DNA of 64,000 nt from Pteria penguin (lineage: Eukaryota; Mollusca; Bivalvia; Pterioida; Pteriidae), in the NCBI GenBank assembly GCA_035048485.1, contig CM068590.1, forward strand, positions 5,332,093 through 5,396,092, written 5' to 3'. Both the position numbers and the translations under genes were made by a program. Position 1 is the stretch's first letter, and every line of letters begins with the position of its first letter. The notes beneath the pieces were generated by a model that was not told the DNA's origin, did not search any database, and saw only the letters and a list, made by a program, of their open reading frames with translations. Positions 15,101 to 30,100 of this stretch are shown here, in pieces.

Positions 15101-18100
15101 AGACTTCCACAGAATAGCAGTCATACCCATAGTCATCACTAACTACCACAGAATAGCAGTCGTACCCATAGTCATCACAGACTACCACAGAATACCCATA
15201 GCCATCACGGACTACCACAGAATAGCAGTCGTACCCATAGTCATCACAGACTACCACAGAATAGCAGTCATACCAATAGTCATCACAGACTACCACAGAA
15301 TAGCAGTCATACCCATAGTCATCACAGACTATCACAGAATACCGATAGTCATCACGGACTACCACAGAATAGCAGTCGTACCCATAGTCATCACAGACTA
15401 CCACAGAATAGCAGTCATACCCATAGTCATCACAGTCGTACCCAAAGTCATCATAGACTACCACAGAATAGCAGTCATACCCATAGTCATCACAGACTAT
15501 CACAGAATAGCAGTCATACCCATAGTCATCACAGACTACCACAGAATAGCAGTCGTATCCATAGTCATCACAGACTACCACAGAATAGCAGTCGTACCCA
15601 TAGTCATCACAGACTTCCACAGAATAGCAGTCATACCCATAGTCATCACAAACTACCACAGAATAGCAGTCGTACCCATAGTCATCACAGACTACCACAG
15701 AATAACAGTCATACCCATAGTCATCACTGACTACCACAGAATAGCAGTCGTACCCATAGTCATCACAGACTACCACAGAATAGCAGTCATACCCATAGTC
15801 ATCACAGACTACCACAGAATAGCAGTCGTACCCATAGTCATCACAGACTACTACAGAATAGCAGTCATACCCATAGTCATCACAGACTACCATAGAATAG
15901 CAGTCATACCCATAGTCATCACAGACTACCACAGAATAGCAGTCGTACCCATAGTCATCATAGACTACCACAGAATAGCAGTCGTACCCATAGTCATCAT
16001 AGACTACCACAGAATAGCAGTCGTACCCATAGTCATCACAGACTACCACAGAATAGCAGTCATACCCATAGTCATCACAGACTATCACAGAATAGCAGTC
16101 GTACCCATAGTCATCACAGACTACCACAGAATAGTAGTCATACCCATAGTCATCACAGACTACCACAGAATAGCAGTCATACCCACAGTCATCATACACT
16201 ACCACAGAATAGCAGTCGTACCCATAGTCATCACAGACTTCCACAGAATAGCAGTCATACCCATAGTCATCACAAACTACCACAGAATAGCAGTCGTACC
16301 CATAGTCATCACAGACTACCACAGAATAACAGTCATACCCATAGTCATCACTGACTACCACAGAATAGCAGTCGTACCCATAGTCATCACAGACTACCAC
16401 AGAATAGCAGTCATACCCATAGTCATCACAGACTACCACAGAATAGCAGTCGTACCCATAGTCATCACAGACTACTACAGAATAGCAGTCATACCCATAG
16501 TCATCACAGACTACCATAGAATAGCAGTCATACCCATAGTCATCACAGACTACCACAGAATAGCAGTCGTACCCATAGTCATCATAGACTACCACAGAAT
16601 AGCAGTCGTACCCATAGTCATCATAGACTACCACAGAATAGCAGTCGTACCCATAGTCATCACAGACTACCACAGAATAGCAGTCATACCCATAGTCATC
16701 ACAGACTATCACAGAATAGCAGTCGTACCCATAGTCATCACAGACTACCACAGAATAGCAGTCATACCCATAGTCATCACAGACTACCACAGAATAGCAG
16801 TCATACCCACAGTCATCATAGACTACCACAGAATAGCAGTCGTACCCATAGTCATCACAGACTACTACAGAATAGCAGTCATACCCATAGTCATCACAGA
16901 CTACCACAGAATAGCAGTCATACCCATAGTCATCACAGACTACCACAGAATAGCAGTCGTACCCATAGTCATCACAGACTACCACAGAATAGCAGTCGTA
17001 CCCATAGTCATCACAGACTACCACAGAATAGCAGTCAAACACATAGTCATCACAGACTACCACAGAAGAGCAGTCATACACATAGTCATCACAGACTACC
17101 ACAGAATAGCAGTTATACCCATAGTCATCACAGTCGTACCCATAGTCATCATAGACTACCACAGAATAGCAGTCATACCCATAGTCATCACAGACTACCA
17201 CTGAATAGCAGTCGTACCCATAGTCATCACAGACTACCACAGAATAGCAGTCGTACCCATAGTAATCACAGACTACCACAGAATAGCAGTCGTACCCACA
17301 GTCATCACAGACTACCACAGAATAGCAGTCGTACCCATAGTCATCATAGACTACCACAGAATAGCAGTCGTACCCATAGTCATCATAGACTACCACAGAA
17401 TAGCAGTCGTACCCATAGTCATCACAGACTACCGCAGAATAGCAGTCATACCCATAGTCATCACAGACTTCCACAGAATAGCAGCAGATTTCGCGAAGTA
17501 CGTCGGTCCGACGGACAAATCCGACAGAAAATCGATCGGTCCGATCAAAGTTGCGTATGTGCCGGACCAAATGTCCGCCATTGTCCGGGACCCGATTTTC
17601 CGTGTTCCGTTTTCGTTTTAGTTTTGTGGCTTTGTTTCCGGCAAAAGTAAAAGTAGAATTTGGTGATTGCAAGTGCAGCGCGGCGATGATTTCTGGATTG
17701 AAATATTTCGATGGAGCCATTCCAGGTAAAAAGAGGAAGTGCGACTCTTCTGATGGGGGTAATCGGAATAAAAAATATGAGGCAAATAGAATAGAGAGAA
17801 CTCTGAATGAAAAGTGGAAAATTGGGCGAGATTGGCTTCGATTTGAGGAGGGTAAAATGTTCTGCGATCTTTGTACTGATCAATGCCATCCTGGTACTAG
17901 TAGCTGTTTGCGTGGCCAGAACACATTTGTTACTGGCTGCACTAATAAAAGAGTGTCAGCTGTACAAGACCATGAAAAAAGTGGAATGCATATAAAAGCA
18001 GCACAGATTTCCTCAGCCAAAACTGCTACAGGAACACAAATATTGCGAGCAACGGAAGCAGGGAGGGCCCTCATTTCACAAAAAAATTTCGGTCCGGCAA

Positions 18101-21100
18101 AATTCCATTCGGTCTGGTGAAATATTGCTTTTCACCAGACCGAATGTCCTGTAAAATATTTCCTGTCTTCGCGAAGTCTGTAGCAGTCATACCCATAGTC
18201 ATCACAAACTACCACAGAATAGCAGTCGTACCCATAGTCATCACAGACTACCACAGAATAGCAGTCGTACCCATAGTCATCACAGACTACCACAGAATAG
18301 CAGTCGTACCCATAGTCATCACAGACTACCACAGAATAGCAGTCGTACCCATAGTCATCACAGACTACCACAGAATAGCAGTCGTACCCATAGTCATCAC
18401 AGACTACTACAGAATAGCAGTCATACCCATAGTCATCACAGACTACCATAGAATAGCAGTCGTACCCATAGTCATCACAGACTACTACAGAATAGCAGTC
18501 TTACCCATAGTCATCACAGACTACCACAGAATAGCAGTCATACCCATAGTCATCACAGACTACCACAGAATAGCAGTCGTACCTACAGTCATCACAGACT
18601 ACCACAGAATAGCAGTCGTACCCATAGTCATCACAGACTACCACAGAATAGCAGTCATACCCATAGTCATCACAGACTACCACAGAATAGCAGTCGTACC
18701 CACAGTCATCACAGACTACCACAGAATAGCAGTCGTACCCATAGTCATCACAGACTACCACAGAATAGCAGTCGTACCCATAGTCATCACAGAATACCAC
18801 AGAATAGCAGTCATACCCATAGTCATCACAAACTACCACAGAATAGCAGTCATACCCATAGTCATCACAGACTACCACAGAATACCCATAGTCATCACGG
18901 ACTACCACAGAATAGCAGTCGTATCCATAGTCATCACAGACTACCACAGAATAGCAGTCATACCCATAGTCATCACAGAATACCACAGAATAGCAGTCAT
19001 ACCCATAGTCATCACAGACTTCCACAGAATAGCAGTCATACCCATAGTCATCACAGACTACCACAGAATAGCAGTCATACCCATAGTCATCATAGACTAC
19101 CACAGAATAGCAGTCGTACCCATAGTCATCACAGACTACCACAGAATAGCAGTCGTATCCATAGTCATCACAGACTACCACAGAATAGCAGTCGTACCCA
19201 TAGTTATCACAGACTTCCACAGAATAGCAGTCATACCCATAGTCATCACTAACTACCACAGAATAGCAGTCGTACCCATAGTCATCACAGACTACCACAG
19301 AATACCCATAGCCATCACGGACTACCACAGAATAGCAGTCGTACCCATAGTCATCACAGACTACCACAGAATAGCAGTCATACCAATAGTCATCACAGAC
19401 TACCACAGAATAGCAGTCATACCCATAGTCATCACAGACTATCACAGAATACCGATAGTCATCACGGACTACCACAGAATAGCAGTCGTACCCATAGTCA
19501 TCACAGACTACCACAGAATAGCAGTCATACCCATAGTCATCACAGTCGTACCCAAAGTCATCATAGACTACCACAGAATAGCAGTCATACCCATAGTCAT
19601 CACAGACTATCACAGAATAGCAGTCATACCCATAGTCATCACAGACTACCACAGAATAGCAGTCGTATCCATAGTCATCACAGACTACCACAGAATAGCA
19701 GTCGTACCCATAGTCATCACAGACTTCCACAGAATAGCAGTCATACCCATAGTCATCACAAACTACCACAGAATAGCAGTCGTACCCATAGTCATCACAG
19801 ACTACCACAGAATAACAGTCATACCCATAGTCATCACTGACTACCACAGAATAGCAGTCGTACCCATAGTCATCACAGACTACCACAGAATAGCAGTCAT
19901 ACCCATAGTCATCACAGACTACCACAGAATAGCAGTCGTACCCATAGTCATCACAGACTACTACAGAATAGCAGTCATACCCATAGTCATCACAGACTAC
20001 CATAGAATAGCAGTCATACCCATAGTCATCACAGACTACCACAGAATAGCAGTCGTACCCATAGTCATCATAGACTACCACAGAATAGCAGTCGTACCCA
20101 TAGTCATCATAGACTACCACAGAATAGCAGTCGTACCCATAGTCATCACAGACTACCACAGAATAGCAGTCATACCCATAGTCATCACAGACTATCACAG
20201 AATAGCAGTCGTACCCATAGTCATCACAGACTACCACAGAATAGTAGTCATACCCATAGTCATCACAGACTACCACAGAATAGCAGTCATACCCACAGTC
20301 ATCATAGACTACCACAGAATAGCAGTCGTACCCATAGTCATCACAGACTACTACAGAATAGCAGTCATACCCATAGTCATCACAGACTACCACAGAATAG
20401 CAGTCATACCCATAGTCATCACAAACTACCACAGAATAGCAGTCGTACCCATAGTCATCACAGACTACCACAGAATAGCAGTCGTACCCATAGTCATCAC
20501 AGACTACCACAGAATAGCAGTCAAACACATAGTCATCACAGACTACCACAGAAGAGCAGTCATACACATAGTCATCACAGACTACCACAGAATAGCAGTT
20601 ATACCCATAGTCATCACAGTCGTACCCATAGTCATCATAGACTACCACAGAATAGCAGTCATACCCATAGTCATCACAGACTACCACTGAATAGCAGTCG
20701 TACCCATAGTCATCACAGACTACCACAGAATAGCAGTCGTACCCATAGTAATCACAGACTACCACAGAATAGCAGTCGTACCCACAGTCATCACAGACTA
20801 CCACAGAATAGCAGTCGTACCCATAGTCATCATAGACTACCACAGAATAGCAGTCGTACCCATAGTCATCATAGACTACCACAGAATAGCAGTCGTACCC
20901 ATAGTCATCACAGACTACCGCAGAATAGCAGTCATACCCATAGTCATCACAGACTTCCACAGAATAGCAGCAGATTTCGCGAAGTACGTCGGTCCGACGG
21001 ACAAATCCGACAGAAAATCGATCGGTCCGATCAAAGTTGCGTATGTGCCGGACCAAATGTCCGCCATTGTCCGGGACCCGATTTTCCGTGTTCCGTTTTC

Positions 21101-24100
21101 GTTTTAGTTTTGTGGCTTTGTTTCCGGCAAAAGTAAAAGTAGAATTTGGTGATTGCAAGTGCAGCGCGGCGATGATTTCTGGATTGAAATATTTCGATGG
21201 AGCCATTCCAGGTAAAAAGAGGAAGTGCGACTCTTCTGATGGGGGTAATCGGAATAAAAAATATGAGGCAAATAGAATAGAGAGAACTCTGAATGAAAAG
21301 TGGAAAATTGGGCGAGATTGGCTTCGATTTGAGGAGGGTAAAATGTTCTGCGATCTTTGTACTGATCAATGCCATCCTGGTACTAGTAGCTGTTTGCGTG
21401 GCCAGAACACATTTGTTACTGGCTGCACTAATAAAAGAGTGTCAGCTGTACAAGACCATGAAAAAAGTGGAATGCATATAAAAGCAGCACAGATTTCCTC
21501 AGCCAAAACTGCTACAGGAACACAAATATTGCGAGCAACGGAAGCAGGGAGGGCCCTCATTTCACAAAAAAATTTCGGTCCGGCAAAATTCCATTCGGTC
21601 TGGTGAAATATTGCTTTTCACCAGACCGAATGTCCTGTAAAATATTTCCTGTCTTCGCGAAGTCTGTAGCAGTCATACCCATAGTCATCACAAACTACCA
21701 CAGAATAGCAGTCGTACCCATAGTCATCACAGACTACCACAGAATAGCAGTCGTACCCATAGTCATCACAGACTACCACAGAATAGCAGTCGTACCCATA
21801 GTCATCACAGACTACCACAGAATAGCAGTCGTACCCATAGTCATCACAGACTACCACAGAATAGCAGTCGTACCCATAGTCATCACAGACTACTACAGAA
21901 TAGCAGTCATACCCATAGTCATCACAGACTACCATAGAATAGCAGTCGTACCCATAGTCATCACAGACTACTACAGAATAGCAGTCTTACCCATAGTCAT
22001 CACAGACTACCACAGAATAGCAGTCATACCCATAGTCATCACAGACTACCACAGAATAGCAGTCGTACCTACAGTCATCACAGACTACCACAGAATAGCA
22101 GTCGTACCCATAGTCATCACAGACTACCACAGAATAGCAGTCATACCCATAGTCATCACAGACTACCACAGAATAGCAGTCGTACCCACAGTCATCACAG
22201 ACTACCACAGAATAGCAGTCGTACCCATAGTCATCACAGACTACCACAGAATAGCAGTCATACCCATAGTCATCACAGACTACCACAGAATAGCAGTCGT
22301 ACCCATAGTCATCACAGAATACCACAGAATAGCAGTCATACCCATAGTCATCACAGACTACTACAGAATAGCAGTCATACCCACAGTCATCATAGACTAC
22401 CACAGAATAGCAGTCATACCCACAGTCATCATAGACTACCAGAGAATAGCAGTCATACCCATAGTCATCACAGACTACCACAGAATAGCAGTCGTATTCA
22501 TAGTCATCACAGACTACCACAGAATAGCAGTCATACCCACAGTCATCATAGACTACCACAGAATAGCAGTCATACCCACAGTCATCATAGACTACCACAG
22601 AATAGCAGTCATACCCATAGTCATCACAGACTACCACAGAACAGCAGTCGTACCCACAGTCATCACAGACTACCACAGAATAGCAGTCGTACCCATAGTC
22701 ATCACAGACTACCACAGAAGAGCAGTCGTACCCATAGTCATCATAGACTACCACAGAATAGCAGTCGTACCCATAGTCATCACAGACTACCACAGAATAG
22801 CAGTCATACCCATAGTCATCACAGACTATCACAGAATAGCAGTCATACCCATAGTCATCATAGACTACCACAGAATAGCAGTCGTACCCATAGTCATCAC
22901 AGACTACCACAGAATAGCAGTCATACCCATAGTCATCACAGACTACCACAGAATAGCAGTCATACCCACAGTCATCATAGACTACCACAGAATAGCAGTC
23001 ATACCCACAGTCATCATAGACTACCACAGAATAGCAGTCGTACCCATAGTCATCACAGACTACTACAGAATAGCAGTCATACCCATAGTCATCATAGACT
23101 ACCACAGAATAGCAGTCATACCCATAGTCATCACAGACTACCACAGAATAGCAGTCATACCCATAGTCATCACAGACTACCACAGAATAGCAGTCATACA
23201 CATAGTCATCACAGACTACCACAGAATAGCAGTCATACACATAGTCATCACAGACTACCACAGAATAGCAGTCGTACCCATAGTCATCATAGACTACCAC
23301 AGAATAGCAGTCATACCCATAGTCATCACAGACTACCACAGAATAGCAGTCATACCCACAGTCATCATAGACTACCACAGAATAGCAGTCATACCCACAG
23401 TCATCACAGACTACCACAGAATAGCAGTCATACACATAGTCATCACAGACTACCACAGAATAGCAGTCATACACATAGTCATCACAGACTACCACAGAAT
23501 AGCAGTCATACCCATAGTCATCACAGTCGTACCCATAGTCATCATAGACTACCACAGAATAGCAGTCATACCCACAGTCATCACAGACTACCACTGAATA
23601 GCAGTCGTACTCATAGTCATCACAGACTACCACAGAATAGCAGTCGTACCCATAGTCATCACAGACTACCACAGAATAGCAGTCGTACCCACAGTCATCA
23701 CAGACTACCACAGAATAGCAGTCGTACCCATAGTCATCATAGACTACCACAGAATAGCAGTCGTACCCATAGTCATCATAGACTACCACAGAATAGCAGT
23801 CGTACCCATAGTCATCACAGACTACCACAGAATAGCAGTCATACCCATAATCATCACAGACTATCACAGAATAGCAGTCATACCCATAGTCATCATAGAC
23901 TACCACAGAATAGCAGTCGTACCCAGTCATCACAGACTACCACAGAATAGCAGTCATACCCATAGTCATCACAGACTACCACAGAATAGCAGTCATACCC
24001 ATAGTCATCATAGACTACCACAGAATAGCAGTCGTACCCATAGTCATCACAGACTACTACAGAATAGCAGTCATACCCATAGTCATCATTGACTACCACA

Positions 24101-27100
24101 GAATAGCAGTCATACACATAGTCATCACAGACTACCACAGAATAGCAGTCATACACATAGTCATCACAGACTACCACAGAATAGCAGTCATACCCATAGT
24201 CATCACAGTCGTACCCATAGTCATCATAGACTACCACAGAATAGCAGTCATACCCATAGTCATCACAGACTACCACTGAATAGCAGTCATACCCATAGTC
24301 ATCACAGACTACCACAGAACAGCAGTCGTATCCATAGTCATCACAGACTACCAAAGAATAGCAGTCATACCCATAGTCATCACAGACTACTACAGAATAG
24401 CAGTCATACCCACAGTCATCACAGATTACCACAGAATAGCAGTCATACCCATAGTCATCACAGACTACCACAGAATAGCAGTCATACCCATAGTCATCAC
24501 AGACTACCACAGAATAGCAGTCGTACCCATAGTCATCACAGACTATCACAGAATAGCAGTCATACCAATAGTCATCACAGACTACCACAGAATAGCAGTC
24601 ATACCCATAGTCATCACAGACTACCACAGAATAGCAGTCGTACCCATAGTCATCACAGACTACTACAAAATAGCAGTCGTACCCATAGTCATCACAGACT
24701 ACCACATTATAGCAGTCGTATTGATAGTCATCACAGACTACCACAGAATAGGAGTCGTACCCATAGTCATCACTGACTACCACAGAATAGCAGTCGTACC
24801 CATAGTCATCACAGACTACCACAGAATAGCAGTCGTACCCATAGTCATCATAGACTACCACTGAATAGCAGTCATACCCACAGTCATGACAGACTACCAC
24901 TGAATAGCAGTCGTATCCATAGTCATCACAGACTACCACAGAATAGCAGTCATACCCACAGTCATCACAGACTACCACAGAATAGCAGTCATACCCATAG
25001 TCATCACAGACTACTACAGAATAGCAGTCGTACCCATAGTCATCACAGACTACCACAGAATAGCAGTCGTACCCATAGTCATCACAGACTACCACAGAAT
25101 AGCAGTCATACCCATAGTCATCACAGACTACCACAGAACAGCAGTCGTACCCATAGTCATCACAGACTACTACAGAATGTTTGTATTTTACATGAGCTTT
25201 GGTAGCAGTCATGCCCATAGTCATCACTGACTACCGCAGAATGTTTGCATTTTACACGAGCTTCGGTTGCGGTTGCACCCTGACAGTACCACCTACCTCC
25301 TAATGGTCCTTTGATCAGGTTCAGAGACTCCTCCCACTTCTCCAGTAATTCCAAGATGATCAAATACAGCTGTACCTCTACAAAACAGTAAATACCTTAT
25401 GACTGCATTCTGAATTTTATTATATCATTAAGCTCTGCAAAAACCATCTCATTTACGCAATGGATTAACGAAGCCGGGCCAAGGTTTTGGCTGAATCAAA
25501 AGTATTGTATATACATTGGTGATACAGTGGACTCTATTTTATCTGATATCGTATTATCTGATATTTCGTTTTATCTGATATGATATTAAAACACCAAACC
25601 GTTTCTATGTATTTCTGTAATAATTTGTCTTTTTTATCTGATAGTGAAAAGTCCAAGTTTTGGTTTATCTGATAGCAAATTTACCGTTGATAAAATATTT
25701 CACTCCGAATTTAGCCTATTTTAAGGCCGGATATTGTTGTGAAACCACCCAGCTGTGACAACATAGGCATATGACAACACCTACCGCAATACGATGACGA
25801 CTAAGGAATAATAATTGATTGTTTGTGTACACAACAATTGACATCTCATTGAAGTACCTGTACAGGTTTAATTAGTGATCGCTGTGGCTTCATTTGTAAC
25901 TAATGAAATATGTTGATGACCGAAATTGAGAGTAGATGTGCCGTAAATACTCAAATATAATACGCACACAAGTATAATACGGACCTAAAATGACCTCTAA
26001 AATCATGAAGAACCGTCGAATTCGGTGTCTAATATGCAAGGGGGGGAGGATAAAAAAAAAATAATGTCAATTTCGTAATGAAACAGCAAGACCGCGAGAC
26101 GCAATCGATATTGCTTAGCACTTAGATGTTGTCAATTGAATTTGCTTTGCCGTATTTCTATCACAATGAGATCCCGTTACGTATATTATCATCAAAAGCG
26201 ACACGGAACGACCAGCCTTTATTCATCGTGTGATATCAACGCTTTTCTCATTCACTTCATTTACGATCAAACTCGCATAGACTTCAAATTTCTTAACTAT
26301 TGCGGCCGGACTAGTAGTTAAACCCTCGTCTGAAACGACCGCTTCATTTTTTTTCACGTTAGAATGAACGTGCGTGTCCACATAAATTACGCGAACTGTA
26401 CGTGGATATCGCCCATGTTGGTGAAGATATAAAAAAGAATGAATGAATCGAGTGTTACAAGCAGATATAGTCCAATTTAAATACAATTCTTAAATTAATC
26501 TAACATTCTTTTGATAGTAAGCCACGCTGCCGATGATCGTGCCGTTATGGTCAAGTAATTTCACTTGCTCCGTAACTATCAATTAACCAATTAAGGTTAG
26601 ATCACTATATCACCCGTACACTTTGCTAATCAGAAATCATTGCTAAATAAACACATCGCAAGTCTTCTATTGTATTCTTTTTGACCGATAGAAAAAGCGG
26701 AACTGCAGCACCTAGGTCCAGCAGTGTTGTGGTTCTTTTACTGATGCAAGGCTGGAATTCAAAATCAGAGGAAAATAAAGTCTGCATAATTTTTTCCCAT
26801 TTCAACATTTGTCTGTGGATAGTTGATAATTATATCATTATGTTTCAGGTCAAGTTTCCACACTGATAGGCGAAAATGTCCAACAGCAAAAGTTTCCAAA
26901 TATATGGTATATTGTGAATGCCCGCTTTCAGAAAACAAAAGGTATAAAACATGCAAAAAAGACTTTGGATATAACAAAACCTTGGGCAAAAATCAAACTG
27001 AGCTCCAAAACATCTTACCTGCTTCTGCATTGACCTTGCCATCGTCCAGATACTTTTTTGTCATCCTTTCTGCTAGAGGTAAGAACATATTCTTTGCTAA

Positions 27101-30100
27101 TTTTGTATCACAGCTACTCTGTCCCTGGTAAATAGTTTTAAGAATTCAGAACGGGAAATCATATCCAAAGAAATATCAAAACTTAAAAGTTAAACTCTGC
27201 AAAGATATTATGCTCAATCACTTTGTGAATTCTATTTGATTCTATTTTCCTAATTTCATGGTTTCTGAAACTTTCTCAAAAGAATTATTAGGTCAAAAGA
27301 AAAAAATATACATGTTTCCTGTAACCCGACTGACACTAATACTTGGCCCGGACCCTAAAATTTTTATTGCACTTTCAGTAGAGAATTATTTCAAAAATAA
27401 ATATTTACCTTAAGTAGTTTTAGATACTCAAGAGATAGTTGTTTGGACAAAAAAAAGTAATTGTCACTTGAGAGTGGACAAATTACATTCTAGTTGCCAT
27501 CAAATATTGATACAGTAATAATTTTTAAAATATAAAAATAAAGATACTGACCTACCGACCCTAATTTTTTTTAGCATGTTAGAGGAAATGTATATATATT
27601 TTTTGTTTGGCCTTATTATTTTATCTATCACTTTATAAACTTCCATATCACCTCATTTCACCTATAGGTTATACTGTGCTAGAGAAACCTGCAGTACCCA
27701 GGGAAATACCACCAACCTTTCCTTCAGCTGATATCTGTCCACTTGCCCTGATCACAATAAAACCCAAACCTGCCAGACATGACAGATTAACAGACATGAC
27801 AAACTATAATGGCTTCAAAAGCAAAGTATTTAACCCTTTTGCCCTTTGAAGCCCCTGTTTTTAAGACCAGAAATTTTGGGGGCAGCAGCAGTCTCAGTGG
27901 AATTCCTTAACTACAGTGATACCAAGCTCACCTCATTATTGTTCAGTTATAATACAGAAAAGGAAATTTCTTCCTAATTTTAATGCCAGTTTTCATCATT
28001 GTAATTAACAGAGGCAGTGGTTATAAAGATGGTGGTGTATGGGATGAAAAACATCTCACTCCAAAATTTTTCAATTCTCACTTGTTTGGAAATAAAAAAT
28101 ATCGAGTAAATTTTAGGTATTCTCTCGTAACGAGGTGTAGAGGTCGTATCATACCCCATTATGGGCAGAGCTCTGAAAGTGCCTACATTGTCACTCAAGT
28201 CTTACCTGCATGACAATACTCATTACTGCCCAGAAATAATAGGGATTCTTCAACGGCTGCAGTCGATGTAGCGACATGGCTGTTTGTTGCTGCTTCTTGT
28301 AGTCTCCCAGTCTCACGTAGGCCATGAAGAGGGCAGACAAGATCTCCTCGTTGTCCGGTCGATTCTTGTGCGCATTCTCGTATAAATCTGCTATCTGTTC
28401 CACTGAAAATAAACACAGAGCAAATCTATATACAGCATTATTTCCAAAATTCTTGAAGCTGTACTGGTAATGCCTCCAAAATTGGGAAAATTTTTAAAGT
28501 GGACTACTGAACTGGAAAAATTCTTACATATGTACCACTATATACTTTAATGTAATACATTACTTAATTACGGCACATCAAATCAATTTCTTGAAAATGG
28601 CATAACAAAATAAGCTGTAAACTTAACATGAAAGATTCCTGCTTCTGCAGCCTTGAACTTTGACTTCACAATAATTATGTTCCTCCCATCTTTCTGCCTC
28701 TGAATGTGAAACATGAAGGTCAAGAACTTTCGAGTCACATCGCATCAAAATCCAAATGCTGACGGACAGACAGAGGGATGGGATTCCTACAGGAGCACCC
28801 ATAATAAATGCTGGGGAGGGGGGGCTTACAATAGTGTGACTTACGTTTATACACCTCCCTGTAACATATGGCCATGGCTTGTAGGGTGGACTCATCCGTG
28901 GGATGTTGTACATGGATCTCCTGAAGCAGAACCGCACTCTCATCCTGACGCCCCAGTCGTAGCAGGGCAAGAGCTTTCAATACCTAAATGTAAATGTTTC
29001 ATTTTTTATAAAACACGATTTTTAATTACACAGTATACCATGGTCCAGGTTTTTTCACTTCACACCTGAAGATTTCACTAGTGCGCTGAAAGTTTTGTCA
29101 CGCAAAGAAATCTTATTATTGACACATTTCGATTGAATTCATATAGTATACTTTATGTCAAGCGTAAAAATTCATCAATCATATTAATCAAGACTTGTAT
29201 TCAACAAAAATCACTTTTACTGAGAGAGACATGTTGTAGTGCTATTCTGGTAGATTTTATATATAATGTGCACCTACGAAAACACAGTTAAACTTTATTA
29301 AGCAAAGGGGCCATGAATTTTCTTCTTCCTTAGGACATTATTTTCTACCTGAATGACATTACAACCTTACCCTAACACAATGTTCATCTTCCACGTTCCT
29401 CAGGACTTTACCTACTTCCTGCATTGCATTAAGAATCTTACCTTGGCACACTGCAGATCTTTTTGCTTCTTCAGGACTTTATCTGCTTCCTGAATGGCTT
29501 TCTTATTGTTTCCATTATCTAGACAATCTGCAGAAAAGAAAGACATTACTCCATCAACAAGATAGTCAACATTTGTATAAACGCAACATATGAAAAGACT
29601 TAAATCTAAAAGAAATCTTTATATATATGTAAGCCGGCGTGGCCTAGTGGTATCGCGCTGGACTCCTAATCGGGAGGCCGGGGTTCAATTCCCGTTCTGG
29701 TCATGCCAGTGTCCTGTCTTTCGCATGAGACAGTAAAAACCAAGGCCCCGTGTCGTGGTATGCATGGCACGTTAAAGATCCCTCACTGCTTCGGGTGGGT
29801 CCGTTGCAAAGGTCAAAATTTGTATGCCATGCATCAGGCAAATGCCGTCACCATATACGTGAAATATTTGTGGTATGACGTTAAACAAAAATCAATCAAT
29901 CAATCAATATATACATGTAGTGCTGACCTCTATACAGAGACTACCACGAGTCAGAGACTATCACGAGTCAAAGACTATCATGAGTCAGAGACTATCACAA
30001 GTCAGACACTATCATGACTCAGAGACTATCATGAGTCAGAGACTATAATGAGTCAGAGACTATCACGAGCCAGAGACTATCATGAGTCAGAGACTATTAT

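Noticed and set aside
3884..25225. CRISPR-like array
   Set aside because: The repeats are contiguous tandem units without unique spacers, in a spliced eukaryotic gene.
3884..25225. Box C snoRNA-like motif (GTGATGA) in every minus-strand unit
   Set aside because: There is no matching D box (CTGA) or terminal stem in the unit, so a snoRNA cluster is not supported.
25525..25690. pogo/Tigger-type transposon
   Set aside because: One end looks suggestive, but no second terminus, TA duplication or transposase was found.
28713..29069. Plus-strand ORF of 118 codons
   Set aside because: It is a shadow of NAA25 exon 3 on the other strand.
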